From: Gammaproteobacteria bacterium
GTDB lineage: Bacteria > Pseudomonadota > Gammaproteobacteria > Pseudomonadales > Porticoccaceae
Length of the DNA: 64,000 nt
NCBI GenBank assembly: GCA_016708925.1
Contig: JADJET010000003.1
Location: 310,001-374,000, forward strand
Reading direction: 5' to 3'
The position numbers were made by a program, and so were the translations under genes. Of the stretch, positions 50,825 to 60,045 are shown piece by piece. Every line of letters starts with the position of its first letter. Position 1 is the first letter of the stretch. The notes beneath the pieces were generated by a model. It saw only the letters and a program-made list of their open reading frames with translations. It did no database searches and was not told the origin of the DNA.

Positions 50825-51352
50825 TCAACCGGCCGGCACCAGCTCGCCACCACAGGCGCGGCAGCGGTAGCGCCGCTCGCCCCGGGACACGCGGTTGTGG
50901 CGGGTCGCGCTCAGTTCGTGGCGGGTACAGGGACAGGCATAGGCGAAGCGGCGCTCGGTGCGCAGCGTCAGGCCGCTCAGATCGAAATCGCCGGTGCGTC
51001 TGGCGACCAGGCCGAAGCTTGCCATGACCCCGCGCCACTCGGCGCCGTGGGGGCGCACGCGGCGCCCGTGCAGCATGTCGACGACGTAGTGGGCGACTTC
51101 ATGAGGTACGGTGTCGGCGATGTTTTCCGCGTACCAGCCCGCGAAGATCACCGGGTTGTAGCGAATCTCCCGCTGCTTGCCGCGCACCCGGTACATGCCG
51201 GCAGAACGCCCGAACAGATCGAAATGCACCGGAATGTCCGGTAGTGGGTGGTCATAGAGTCCACGCGCGCGGTGCAACCAGGTGCCGGTGGCGGCGATGA
51301 CTTCGGCGCGGCGCTCGGTGCCCAGCGCGCATTCGATCCGGCCTCGGGTCAT
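50825..51352 (-). CDS. SprT-family zinc metalloprotease-like protein
   Basis: The 175-residue protein shows the SprT domain: IRYNPVIFAGWYAENIADTV, then PHEVAHYVVDMLHG with HExxH (His84, Glu85, His88) and the third-ligand region RPHGAEWRGVM. A C-terminal zinc ribbon follows (ACPCTRHEL ... YRCRACGGEL). Eukaryotic Spartan homologues cut DNA-protein crosslinks; the bacterial role is unclear. The ATG at 51352 overlaps the stop of the lipoprotein gene (ATGA), so it is the last gene of the lipid-transport operon. Confidence 0.85.
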   Translation of the reverse strand: MTRGRIECALGTERRAEVIAATGTWLHRARGLYDHPLPDIPVHFDLFGRSAGMYRVRGKQREIRYNPVIFAGWYAENIADTVPHEVAHYVVDMLHGRRVRPHGAEWRGVMASFGLVARRTGDFDLSGLTLRTERRFAYACPCTRHELSATRHNRVSRGERRYRCRACGGELVPAG

Positions 51353-51939
51353 GGCGACACGCTGTCGGTGGTGGCCAGCCATTGCGCAATGTTCAGCGCC
51401 AGGGTCGCCATGCCCTCCGCCAAGGCGGCGACGCCGCCGTCCACGTCGGGACTGACACAGGGCACCGCGAGGGTGAAATCGCGACTGGCCAGCACCGCCG
51501 CGCCGCGCCGTTCGAACAGCGTAACGCGCGCCGTCAGCACGGCTTCCGCGCCGCTGACACTCTGAAACCGCTGTTCGAAACCTTGCAGATCGACTTCCAG
51601 CGCCCGGACCGGCGCCGCCGGTGGTGGCGGCGCCAGCAGGAATTGCAGGCGCTGGGCGAGCAGTTGCGAGGGCGGCGCCGCCCAGCGATGGCCGCGATAG
51701 GCGGCGAGTTGCGTAGCGCTGCCCGGCAGCCGGTAATGCACCGCGCCGCCATCGAGCCAGGGCGGCGCAGTCACTTGCAGTTGGGGCCGCCAGGGCAGCG
51801 TCAGGCTGGCGGCCGGCGCCGTACCCAGGTCGTGCAGCACGGGTGCCGGTGGCCGTTCGGGTACGAGCTGACAGGCGGCGAGCGTGAACGCCAGCAGGGC
51901 GAGCGTGAGCGTCCTCGGGAAAATAACCGGTTTGCGCAT
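51349..51939 (-). CDS. ABC-type transport auxiliary lipoprotein (PqiC-like)
   Basis: The 196-residue precursor has a lipobox (LALLAFTLAAC) and the PqiC/MlaC-auxiliary domain: HDLGTAPAA, VTAPPWLDGGAVHYRLPGSA and LQFLLAPPPPAAPVRALEVDL, which fits PF03886. Such lipoproteins sit in the outer membrane and form the exit of MCE lipid-transport systems. It follows the MCE gene and overlaps sprT by 4 bp. The SD is poor; a GTG at 51951 is an alternative start. Confidence 0.8.
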   Translation of the reverse strand: MRKPVIFPRTLTLALLAFTLAACQLVPERPPAPVLHDLGTAPAASLTLPWRPQLQVTAPPWLDGGAVHYRLPGSATQLAAYRGHRWAAPPSQLLAQRLQFLLAPPPPAAPVRALEVDLQGFEQRFQSVSGAEAVLTARVTLFERRGAAVLASRDFTLAVPCVSPDVDGGVAALAEGMATLALNIAQWLATTDSVSP

Positions 51940-51954
51940 GGGAATAACCACGAA

Positions 51955-52881
51955 TCAGTCTGGGTGATAGCCGGGTTCGCCCGGCCCCGGCGGCGCCGGA
52001 ACCGTGCCGAGCAACAGCGCGGGCGGATCACGCTCCAGCGTCGCGGCGAGCTGCTCGAAGCGTTTCGCGGCGGCGGCGACCGCGGCCACGGACGCCTCCA
52101 GCTCGGGCAGCGTGGAAGTCGCCACCTTGGCGCCGATACCCTGCACCGTCGCCTCGGTGCGCGCCGCAATGGCGCCCGCCTCGCCCAGCCGCTGTTGGAA
52201 CAGTTCCAGCGTATCCCGCAGCGCACGCAGCGTGGCGCCCGCCTCCGCCAGCGCGGTATCGCCCTGGGCGAGCATGGGCGGCAGGCGGTCGAGCGTCGGG
52301 CGCGTGGCGATGAGCAGCTCATCGACGCGAACGCTGATGTGCTCCAGGTTGGCCATGATGCGGCTCATGCGGTCGATGTTGTCCGGCGTGAACAGACGGT
52401 TGGCGTTGCTGCTCAGTTGCTGGATCTGCTCGGCGATGCCCTGCCCCACCGCCTGAAAGGATTCGAGCAGCGAGGGCCGCATGGGAATCCGCGCGGGCGC
52501 AGCCGCGCTGGTGGCCAGATGCGGCGCATCGAGCGGCCCGTCGTCGAGCAGCTCGACCAGCGACAGGCCAGTGAGGCCCTGGGACTTGAGCACGCCGTAG
52601 GTGTTGCCGGTAACCGGCACCCGGGGTTCCAGGACGATGTCGATGAGGATGTCGCGCGAGCCGTCCGGCGCGAACTGGATGGCGGTCACCTGCCCCACAT
52701 CCACGCCGCGATAATAGACCTTGGAGTGAGGCGCCAGCCCCGCGACCGACGCCTTGGAGATGAGCTGGTAGGGCTGACGGTCGACGGCCGGGCCTTGAAG
52801 CCAGCGCGCCGCCAGCAGCAGGCCGATGCCCAGCACCACCACAAATACTCCGGTCGCCAAGGCGTAGGCGTTGCGTTCCAC
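51955..52881 (-). CDS. MCE (MlaD) domain lipid-transport protein
   Basis: The 308-residue protein has an N-terminal TM (YALATGVFVVVLGIGLLLAA), a single MlaD domain (ASVAGLAPHSKVYYRGVDVG, VTAIQF, SQGLTGLSLVELLDDG) and a long helical C-terminus (about 150-290) that would form a tube or needle. This substrate-binding component forms a hexamer bridging the periplasm. I chose the GTG at 52881, next to GGGGGA; a TTG at 52896 overlaps the ATPase stop and is possible. Confidence 0.87.
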   Translation of the reverse strand: MERNAYALATGVFVVVLGIGLLLAARWLQGPAVDRQPYQLISKASVAGLAPHSKVYYRGVDVGQVTAIQFAPDGSRDILIDIVLEPRVPVTGNTYGVLKSQGLTGLSLVELLDDGPLDAPHLATSAAAPARIPMRPSLLESFQAVGQGIAEQIQQLSSNANRLFTPDNIDRMSRIMANLEHISVRVDELLIATRPTLDRLPPMLAQGDTALAEAGATLRALRDTLELFQQRLGEAGAIAARTEATVQGIGAKVATSTLPELEASVAAVAAAAKRFEQLAATLERDPPALLLGTVPAPPGPGEPGYHPD

Positions 52882-52892
52882 GGCTTCCCCCG

Positions 52893-53654
52893 TCAATCGA
52901 CCACGCGGCGCGCGCCGCGGGTGCCGAGAAAATAATCACGCACGAAAGGATGCCCGATCGCGGTCACTTCGGCCAGACTGCCGAGCGCCACGATGCGCCG
53001 GTCGGCGAGCACGGCGATGCGATCGCACAGATCCCGGATGGTATCCAGATCGTGGGTCACCATCACCACCGTCAGCCCGAGCTCGGCGCGCAGGCGCCGG
53101 ATCAGCGCGACGAACTGCTCGCTCGCCATCGGGTCGAGGCCGGCAGTGGGCTCGTCGAGCAGCAGCAGTTCCGGCTCCAGGGCGAGTGCCCGGGCCAGCG
53201 CTGCGCGCTTGATCATGCCGCCGGACAGCTCCGCCGGCAGGCGCGCGCCGTCCTCCGCCTGCAAGCCCACCTGCATCAGCTTGCGCAGCACCAGCCGGTC
53301 GATCTCGGCGCCGCGCAGACACTTCAGTTCGCGCAGGGGAAACGCGATGTTGTCCGCCACCGGCAACGCCGAAAACAGCGCGCCATGCTGAAACAGCACG
53401 CCCCAGCGGCGGCGCAGCGCCGCCAGCTCGGCGCCCCGGATGCGCAGGATATCGCGACCGAATACTTCCACCGCGCCGGCCGCCGGACGCTGGAGTCCGA
53501 TCATCTCCCGCAGCAAGGTGGTCTTGCCGCTGCCGGAGCCGCCGACCAGCGCCAGCACTTCACCGTGCCGGACTGCGAGGTCGATGCCGTCGTGGATCAG
53601 CCGGTCGCCGAAGCGGGTGACGATGGCCCGCATGTTGATGACGGCCTCAGTCAT
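52893..53654 (-). CDS. MlaF-type ABC transporter ATPase
   Basis: The 253-residue ATPase has Walker A at 38-46 (GGSGSGKTT), Q-loop VLFQHGALFSALPV (the family pattern), signature ELSGGMIKRAALARAL and Walker B LLLLDEPTAGLDP with the H-switch MVTHDLD. It powers phospholipid movement with the STAS-permease encoded upstream. The ATG at 53654 overlaps the permease stop by 8 bp. Confidence 0.92.
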   Translation of the reverse strand: MTEAVINMRAIVTRFGDRLIHDGIDLAVRHGEVLALVGGSGSGKTTLLREMIGLQRPAAGAVEVFGRDILRIRGAELAALRRRWGVLFQHGALFSALPVADNIAFPLRELKCLRGAEIDRLVLRKLMQVGLQAEDGARLPAELSGGMIKRAALARALALEPELLLLDEPTAGLDPMASEQFVALIRRLRAELGLTVVMVTHDLDTIRDLCDRIAVLADRRIVALGSLAEVTAIGHPFVRDYFLGTRGARRVVD

Positions 53655-54816
53655 GCCAGCCCACATCGCGAAAGGCGATGGCGAACAGCGCGTTCACCAG
53701 GATCACCAGGGTGATGGCGGTCACCACCGAGCGCGTGGTCTCGGCACCCAGGCTCGTGGTGTTGGGCTCGATACGCAGTCCGTAGTGACAGGCGATCAGC
53801 CCCACCACCAGACCGAAGACCACCGACTTTCCGGCCGAGAGCCAGTAGGTACCCACCGGAATGGCCTCCGGCAACGCCTCCAGAAACTGCCCGAAACCGA
53901 GCCCCAGCTCCAGATCGGCCACCAGCATGCCGCCGACGATACCGCAGGCGCTGGTCCAGAACGCCACCAGCGGCATCAGCACACCGAGCCCCAGCACGCG
54001 GGGCACGATCAGGCGCCGCACCGGCGCGACACCCATCACCCGCAACGCATCCAGCTCTTCGGTGAGGCGCATCACGCCCAGCGCCGCCGTCATCGCCGAG
54101 CCGCTGCGTCCGGCCACCAGAATGGCGGCGAGCAGCGGACCCAGCTCGCGGACGGTGGCGAGACCCACCAGATCGACGATCAGGGACTCGGCTCCGAACG
54201 TCCGCAACTGCAGGGCCGACAGATAGCTGAGCACCACGCCGATCAACAGTCCCACCAGGCCGGTGATGGGCAGCGCCAGCAGCCCTGCCTTGTAGAGGGT
54301 GGCGGACAGCTCCCGCGCCGGGATATTGCGCGGCGTGGCGATCAATGCCGCCAATTCGCCGCACAGTTGGCCGAGCAGCGTGAGCGCCTGGCGCGCCGCC
54401 ACCAGCCCCGCCAGCACCCGCGCGCCCAGGGCGACGAGTGTGCCGGTGATCGACAGCCGGCGGCGCGGCGGCAGCCGGGCCAGCGCCACGCCACGCAGTT
54501 CGTCGAGCAGTTGGCGATGCGCGTCACTGACCGCCAGTTGCGTGGGCAAATGGTTGCCCCAGGCGCCGAGCAGCAGCAGCGCGCCGGCGCTGTCCAGTGC
54601 CCTGAGGCCGGACAGATCCCAGCGCCCGCCGCGCGGCGCCGCGGACAGCGCGCGACGCAGCGACTTCATGCGCGGCCCCAGCGCCGCCAGTGTCCAGGCG
54701 CCCTGCACCCGTATATCACCCCCGGCGACGTTCAACCCGGGCGCGGTTTCCGGGGCCATGGCACCTGGCTCCGCAGCGTCCTGGTTCGCGCCCGCGGTGG
54801 TATTTTTGATCGCCAT
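53647..54816 (-). CDS. MlaE-type permease with fused N-terminal STAS domain
   Basis: The 389-residue protein has an N-terminal STAS domain (about residues 28-115; GRWDLSGLRALDSAGALLLL) followed by the MlaE/YrbE permease (TGLVGLLIGVVLSYLSALQL, VRELGPLLAAILVAGRSGSA, LTEELDALRVMGVAPVRRLI). The STAS domain corresponds to MlaB, which is a separate protein in E. coli, so the two are fused here. The ATG at 54816 overlaps the MFS stop (TGATG). Confidence 0.92.
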   Translation of the reverse strand: MAIKNTTAGANQDAAEPGAMAPETAPGLNVAGGDIRVQGAWTLAALGPRMKSLRRALSAAPRGGRWDLSGLRALDSAGALLLLGAWGNHLPTQLAVSDAHRQLLDELRGVALARLPPRRRLSITGTLVALGARVLAGLVAARQALTLLGQLCGELAALIATPRNIPARELSATLYKAGLLALPITGLVGLLIGVVLSYLSALQLRTFGAESLIVDLVGLATVRELGPLLAAILVAGRSGSAMTAALGVMRLTEELDALRVMGVAPVRRLIVPRVLGLGVLMPLVAFWTSACGIVGGMLVADLELGLGFGQFLEALPEAIPVGTYWLSAGKSVVFGLVVGLIACHYGLRIEPNTTSLGAETTRSVVTAITLVILVNALFAIAFRDVGWHD

Positions 54817-56084
54817 CAGGTGGAATCCGCCAGGCGCAGTGGCGTCGGTCGCAAGCGCCAGTTGAGCAGCGCCAGCAAGGCCAGCGCCAGCAGTGGCAGC
54901 GTGCTCAGCAACAGGGTGCGCCAGCCGAACGTGGTCAGCAACCAGCCCGCGCCCAGGGCCGCGAGCGCCTGCAAGCCGAACAGCGTCACATCGTTCAGGG
55001 CCTGCATCCGGAACGCTTCCGCCCGCCGATAGTTCTGGGCGAGCAGGGTGGTGCCACCGACAAACAGGAAGTTCCAGCCCACGCCCAGCAGTACCAGCGC
55101 GATCCAGTAATGCAGGAAGTCGAAGCGGGTGAACACCACCACGATGACCGCGGTGAAAGCGGCCAGACCCAGCGCGATGAGACCGGCGAGACCCAGGCGC
55201 CGCACCAGCCAGGGAATCACAAACGCCGGCGCGAACATGGCCGCGATATGGCTTTGCAACACCCACTTGGTCGCGTCCAGGCTGTGCCCGTTGATCACAT
55301 GCATGTGGAGCGGCGTCGCCGTCATCACCAGACTCATCACCGCGAACCCGGTCGCGCCCGCCAGAATCGCCGCCGGCACCGCGGGCTGGCGCAGTATTGT
55401 CCCGATGGGTCGCGGCGCCGCCGCCTCCCCCACATCGTCGGGATATCGCTCCGGCTCGCGGTAGCGGCCGAGCACCATCAGCGCCGCCAGCAGCACCAGC
55501 AGCAGCAGGCCGAATGACGCCAGATAGGGCACCGACACCAGCCGCTCGCCCCAGGCCACCAGTTCCGGCCCGAGAAACGCCGCCACCAGACCGCCCAGCA
55601 ACACCCGCGACGCGGCGCTGGCGGCGTCTTCCGGGGCGACACTTTCCATGGCGGCGAAGCGGTACTGCTGACCCGCCGCCAGTCCCACCCCCATCAGCGC
55701 CAGCGCCGCGCAGTACAGGACAAACTGTGCCTGTACCAGCGCCACCATCGCCAGGGCGCAACCGGTGCAGGCGATGGCGCCGGCGCAGCGGAAAATCCTC
55801 TTGCGCCCGAAACGCTGCATGGCGAGGATCAGCGGCAGGATCGACCCCGCCGAACCCAGCATGAACAGCGCCACCGGCAGCGTGGCGTAGGCGGGATTTG
55901 GCGCCAGCGTGTGACCGACGATGCCGCCCGCGAAGACCACGAACGCGGGCATGGACATGGTCAACGCCTGGCAGAGCACGAACAGCCACACATTACTCCG
56001 GACCGGCGCGGGCTGAGCTGCCTGACTTTGGGCAGACAGACGCTGGTCGGACGGACTTTGAACAGACTGACGTTGGATCGGCAT
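54816..56084 (-). CDS. MFS transporter
   Basis: The 422-residue protein has about twelve hydrophobic segments with MFS features (MQRFGRKRIFRCAGAIACTG between TM2 and TM3, WVLQSHIAAMFAPAF, and LLGVGWNFLFVGGTTLLAQN in the C-half). It begins with an unusual Gln/Ser-rich 30-residue cytoplasmic extension. It is the first gene of the lipid-transport operon and translationally coupled to the permease; the substrate is unknown. Confidence 0.82.
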   Translation of the reverse strand: MPIQRQSVQSPSDQRLSAQSQAAQPAPVRSNVWLFVLCQALTMSMPAFVVFAGGIVGHTLAPNPAYATLPVALFMLGSAGSILPLILAMQRFGRKRIFRCAGAIACTGCALAMVALVQAQFVLYCAALALMGVGLAAGQQYRFAAMESVAPEDAASAASRVLLGGLVAAFLGPELVAWGERLVSVPYLASFGLLLLVLLAALMVLGRYREPERYPDDVGEAAAPRPIGTILRQPAVPAAILAGATGFAVMSLVMTATPLHMHVINGHSLDATKWVLQSHIAAMFAPAFVIPWLVRRLGLAGLIALGLAAFTAVIVVVFTRFDFLHYWIALVLLGVGWNFLFVGGTTLLAQNYRRAEAFRMQALNDVTLFGLQALAALGAGWLLTTFGWRTLLLSTLPLLALALLALLNWRLRPTPLRLADST

Positions 56085-56282
56085 CCGCGCGTTCCCGGGT
56101 TGGGGCCTGTTACCGCTATCCGCGCGGTGGCGACGGAAGTGCGTTCATTGCGAGCCATGGTGCAGCACATGTTAACCGGCCCGGCACCCCGTCGGCACGG
56201 GCCGGGCTGCGCGCGACCTCTGTCACGCCCCACGGCGCCTGTGGTGGCGCAGCGCGCCATTCTGGGCCAAACTTTGCCGGTC

Positions 56283-57029
56283 ATGAAGATACGTCCTGTC
56301 ACTTTCGGTTGCCGAATCCTGCTGTTGGGGTGGTGGCTCTGTGCCGCATCCACCGCCGGCGCCGGGTCCATTCAATCCTGGACGGATGACGACGGCGTAA
56401 CCCATCTTTCGAACGTCCCGCGCGCCAATGCCGAGCGCGATGCCAAGCGCCTCGCGCTGACCCCGGCGGCGCACGCGAAAGCTGCCCGCAGCGCCATCTA
56501 CAAATACCGTGATGGCTCCGGCGTGATCCACTACACCGACCGTCAGCCGGCGGGCCAAAACTTTGTGGTGGTGCAAACCTACTGCCCCGCCTGCGATCCC
56601 CACTCGACCCTGAACTGGAACACCGTGCGGCTGCACCCGGATGTTTTTCGCGACGAAATCGCCGGCGCGGCGCGGCGCTGGCAGGTCGATCCCGCGCTGG
56701 TGCGCGCGGTGATCCACGCCGAATCCGCCTTCAACCCCGAAGCGATTTCCCGCGCCGGCGCCCAGGGATTGATGCAGCTCATGCCCGCCACCGCCGGCGA
56801 TTACGGCGTCACTGACGCTTTCGATATCCACCAGAACATCAATGCCGGCACCCGCCTGCTGGCCGACCTCCTCGCCCGTTATCGCGGCGACACCGAGCTT
56901 GCCGCCGCCGCCTACAACGCCGGTGCCGGCGCCGTGGAGCGCCATGGCGGCGTGCCGCCGTTTGCGGAGACCCAGGTGTACGTCAAGCGCGTCGCCACGC
57001 TCCACCATCGCTACCGCACCGGGTCCTGA
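56283..57029 (+). CDS. Lytic murein transglycosylase with DUF4124 segments
   Basis: The 248-residue exported enzyme has a signal peptide (LLLGWWLCAASTAGA), two DUF4124-like segments (IQSWTDDDGVTHLSNVP, IYKYRDGSGVIHYTD) and an SLT domain from about 130. Catalytic Glu147 is in VIHAESAFNPEAISRAGAQG, followed by LMQLMPATAGDYGVTDAFD and AAAAYNAGAGAVERHGGVPP. It cleaves peptidoglycan glycosidic bonds in the periplasm. I chose the ATG at 56283, since upstream codons do not form a leader. It is divergent from the MFS operon. Confidence 0.88.
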   Translation: MKIRPVTFGCRILLLGWWLCAASTAGAGSIQSWTDDDGVTHLSNVPRANAERDAKRLALTPAAHAKAARSAIYKYRDGSGVIHYTDRQPAGQNFVVVQTYCPACDPHSTLNWNTVRLHPDVFRDEIAGAARRWQVDPALVRAVIHAESAFNPEAISRAGAQGLMQLMPATAGDYGVTDAFDIHQNINAGTRLLADLLARYRGDTELAAAAYNAGAGAVERHGGVPPFAETQVYVKRVATLHHRYRTGS

Positions 57030-57098
57030 ACGCGACGCGACAAAACCGGACCGGCCGGAAACCCGGGCGCGAGCGCAACCGATTTTCGCGGTGCTGCT

Positions 57099-57116
57099 CT
57101 GTCATCCCTCTGCCAC
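57099..57116 (+). promoter_or_regulatory. Pho box
   Basis: CTGTCAT-CCCT-CTGCCAC consists of two 7-bp direct repeats with a 4-bp AT/C spacer, one mismatch from the PhoB consensus CTGTCAT-N4-CTGTCAC. It lies 48 bp before the start of the phytase-like gene, at the position expected to replace the -35 box. Confidence 0.55.
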
Positions 57117-57163
57117 AGTAAACCTCTAGGGTCGGGTGCGCTCATCCCCGACCAGGAGGTTTC

Positions 57164-59440
57164 ATGAAATTTGTCCGCACCCTTGTTCCGGCACTGACGG
57201 CAGCCACGCTGCTGGCCGCCACCCAGGCCCTTGCCGTACCGTTCAACACAGTGTCCCATTTCGTCAACACAGGGTCCTATTTCGAGCGCGTCGCCACGTT
57301 CCCGGTGTTTCTGAACACCACCGTGGACCAGGAAACCGTGGCCGAGATCGTGGCGGCGAGCGCGGATGGCAACATCCTGATCTACACCGACAGTGCGGGC
57401 GAGCGCGCGGGCTTCGTCGACATCACCGACCCGGCCCACCCCAAGCCCCTGGGCACCCTGGCGCTCAACGGCGAACCCACTTCAGTGGCGGTGCGCGGCC
57501 CCCACGCGCTGGTGGCGGTGAACACCTCGACGGATTTCGTCAATACCGCGGGCGAACTGGCGGTGATCGACATCGCGAGCCGCACGCTCGTCGCAACCCT
57601 CCCGCTGGGCGGCCAGCCGGATTCAGTGGCGGTGAGCCCGGATGGTCGCTACGCCGCGATCGCCATCGAGAACGAGCGCGACGAAGACCTCGGTGACGGC
57701 GCGCCGCCGCAGGCACCGGCCGGTTTTCTCGCCGTCGTCGATCTGGTCGGCGCACCGGCGGGCTGGACGATCCGCAACGTCGATCTGACCGGGCTCGCGG
57801 CGCTGTACCCGCAAGATCCGGAGCCCGAGTTTGTGGACATCAACGTGGCCAATATCGCCGCGGTGACCCTGCAGGAAAACAACCACATCGTGCAGGTCCA
57901 TCTGCCCACCGGACGGGTGATCCGCCACTATCCCGCCGGCACCGTGGATCTGGAACGGGTCGATACCGAAGAGAACGATCTGATCGAACCGGCGGCGGCG
58001 CTCGAAGGCGTGCCGCGGGAGCCCGACGGCATCACCTGGCTGACGCCGCTGAGTTTTGCCACTGCCAACGAGGGCGACCTGAACGGCGGCAGCCGCGGCT
58101 TCAGTATTTTCAATCTCGGCGGCAAGCTGCTCCACGACTCGGGCAACAGCCTGGAACATGCCGTGATCCGCGCCGGCCACTACCCGGACGACCGCTCCGA
58201 AAACAAGGGCAACGAACCTGAAAACGTCGCCTTCGCCCGCTACGGCGTCGATCGTGTGCTGTTCGTGGGTTCGGAACGCGCCAACACGGTTGCCGTCTAC
58301 CGGGTGCCCGGCGTCGGCGCGCCGCGCTTCCTGCAATTGCTCCCGACCGGCGTGGGTCCCGAGGGCCTGCTGCCGATCCCGGCGCGCGGCCTGGTGGTCG
58401 CGGCGAGCGAAAACGACGCCCGCGACGACAAATTCCGCTCGGTACTGACCATCTACCGCCGCGGCGCCAAGGCACCCACCTATCCGACGGTACTTTCGGC
58501 CAACCGCGCCGACGGCACCCCGATCCCCTGGGGCGCGCTCTCGGCCCTGGCGCTCGACCGCACCGACCCCCAACGCGGCTACACGGTCCACGACAGCTTT
58601 TACCGCAACACGCGGATCTACCCGCTGAATCTGGGCCATACCCCGGCGCTGATCGACGGTGAAATCGTGCTGAATGACGGCTTCGGCCACTTGGCCGCGA
58701 CCGCCACGCAACTGGTGGAAGCCGACGGCCGCGTGAAGCTGGATGGGGAAGGCCTCGCCACCCGGGCCGATGGCGGCTTCTGGCTGGTATCCGAGGGCGC
58801 CGGCACCGGCACCACGCCGAACCTCCTGCTCGCCATCGCCGCCGACGGCACCATCCAGCAGGTGGTGCGCCTGCCCGCAAGCACGAACGCGCGTCAGGTC
58901 AGCTCCGGCTTTGAAGGGGTGGCCGCGGTGGGCAGCGGCAGCGCCGAACAGGTCTATGTCGCCTTCCAGCGCGAATGGAAAAATGACCCGGCCGGACGGG
59001 TGCGCATCGGTCGTTACAACCCGGCGGACGCTACCTGGGCATTCTTTTACTACCCGCTCGACACCGCCACCTCGCCCAACGGCGGCTGGGTCGGCCTGTC
59101 GGAAATCGCCCATGTCAACGGCGACACTTTCGCGGTGGTGGAGCGTGACAACCAGGCCGGCACCGACGCGCGCATCAAGCGGCTCTACACCTTCTCCGTT
59201 GCGGGTATCGATCCGCTTGCCGATCCGGCCACCGGAACACCGGCATTCCCGGTGCTGACCAAAACCCTCGCGGCGGACCTGATGCCCGCGCTCGAAGCCA
59301 CCGGCGGCGCGGTACTGGAGAAAATTGAAGGATTGGCCGTTCTCCCAGACGGCAGCGCGCTCATCGTCAATGACAACGACGGCGTCGACGACTCCAACGG
59401 CGAGACCCAGTTGCTGCGCCTGGAGAGCCTGTTCGACTGA
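57164..59440 (+). CDS. Exported esterase/phytase-like beta-propeller protein
   Basis: The 758-residue exported protein has a signal peptide (ALTAATLLAATQALA). An N-terminal beta-propeller-type half (GERAGFVDITDPAHPKPLGT, ELAVIDIASRTLVATLPLGG, DSVAVSPDGRYAAIAIENER) resembles choice-of-anchor I proteins. The C-terminal half resembles the esterase-like phytase family PF13449 (GALSALALDRTDPQRGYTVH, LDGEGLATRADGGFWLVSEG, FEGVAAVG ... EGLAVLPDGSALIVNDND). Together with a Pho box upstream, this suggests phosphate scavenging from organic phosphates in the periplasm or outside. A strong terminator follows. Confidence 0.8.
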   Translation: MKFVRTLVPALTAATLLAATQALAVPFNTVSHFVNTGSYFERVATFPVFLNTTVDQETVAEIVAASADGNILIYTDSAGERAGFVDITDPAHPKPLGTLALNGEPTSVAVRGPHALVAVNTSTDFVNTAGELAVIDIASRTLVATLPLGGQPDSVAVSPDGRYAAIAIENERDEDLGDGAPPQAPAGFLAVVDLVGAPAGWTIRNVDLTGLAALYPQDPEPEFVDINVANIAAVTLQENNHIVQVHLPTGRVIRHYPAGTVDLERVDTEENDLIEPAAALEGVPREPDGITWLTPLSFATANEGDLNGGSRGFSIFNLGGKLLHDSGNSLEHAVIRAGHYPDDRSENKGNEPENVAFARYGVDRVLFVGSERANTVAVYRVPGVGAPRFLQLLPTGVGPEGLLPIPARGLVVAASENDARDDKFRSVLTIYRRGAKAPTYPTVLSANRADGTPIPWGALSALALDRTDPQRGYTVHDSFYRNTRIYPLNLGHTPALIDGEIVLNDGFGHLAATATQLVEADGRVKLDGEGLATRADGGFWLVSEGAGTGTTPNLLLAIAADGTIQQVVRLPASTNARQVSSGFEGVAAVGSGSAEQVYVAFQREWKNDPAGRVRIGRYNPADATWAFFYYPLDTATSPNGGWVGLSEIAHVNGDTFAVVERDNQAGTDARIKRLYTFSVAGIDPLADPATGTPAFPVLTKTLAADLMPALEATGGAVLEKIEGLAVLPDGSALIVNDNDGVDDSNGETQLLRLESLFD

Positions 59441-59467
59441 GGAACTGCGCGCAGTTCCTTCGACCAC

Positions 59468-59498
59468 GCCGTGGCGCCTCCAGGCGCCACGGCTTTTT
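59468..59498 (+). terminator. Rho-independent terminator of the phytase-like gene
   Basis: An 11-bp stem (GCCGTGGCGCC / GGCGCCACGGC) with a TCCA loop is followed by TTTTT, 27 bp after the stop codon. Confidence 0.9.
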
Positions 59499-59551
59499 GG
59501 AAATCCTGTCGGACTTCCGTGCTAGCATCACATGACCCAATGGAGCACAGC

Positions 59552-59974
59552 ATGCGCAGTCCTTTTTCCCTTCTCGTCTTTGTTGTTTCCCTGCTGGTGC
59601 CGGGATTCACTCAGGCCACCACCCTCAGGGTCAATCCGGGTCTCTGGGAAGCGGTCTGGACCAGCACCAATCCCCTGACCGGCGAAGCGATCACCGACCG
59701 GCGCACCGAATGCGTCCGGACCGCGGATTTCGACCCCCGCCAACTGCTCAAGCAGACCCAGGGTTGCGAGGTCGTCAGGGAGGCCCTGAACGGCAACAAA
59801 CTCAGTTTTTCCCTGTTGTGCGGTATCGAGGGCGGGCCGAAAACCCGGGTGGACGGCGAGTTCCAGACCAACGGCAGCGCCGGCAACGGCCATGTGCGCA
59901 CCAACCTGTCGTTCGGCACCATGGCGGTAAAGATGGACACCAAGGTGGCCACCCGGCGCGTGGGCGACTGCTAG
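59552..59974 (+). CDS. DUF3617 family exported protein
   Basis: The 140-residue precursor has a signal peptide (LLVFVVSLLVPGFTQA) and the DUF3617 pattern: NPGLWEAVWTSTNPLTGEAI, TECVRTADFDPRQLLKQTQG with paired cysteines, LSFSLLCGIEGG and a terminal GDC. This small periplasmic family has no known role. The ATG at 59552 has GGAG 7 bp upstream. Confidence 0.78.
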   Translation: MRSPFSLLVFVVSLLVPGFTQATTLRVNPGLWEAVWTSTNPLTGEAITDRRTECVRTADFDPRQLLKQTQGCEVVREALNGNKLSFSLLCGIEGGPKTRVDGEFQTNGSAGNGHVRTNLSFGTMAVKMDTKVATRRVGDC

Positions 59975-60045
59975 CGATTCCGGGCGGCCCGCGAATGCCG
60001 CCACGCACCTGCGAGGAACATTGGTGAGCGGCACCGACCTGTCTC

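Noticed and set aside
57623..59467. 614-codon open frame opposite the phytase-like gene
   Set aside because: Antisense shadow; the plus-strand gene has a signal peptide, domains, Pho box and terminator.
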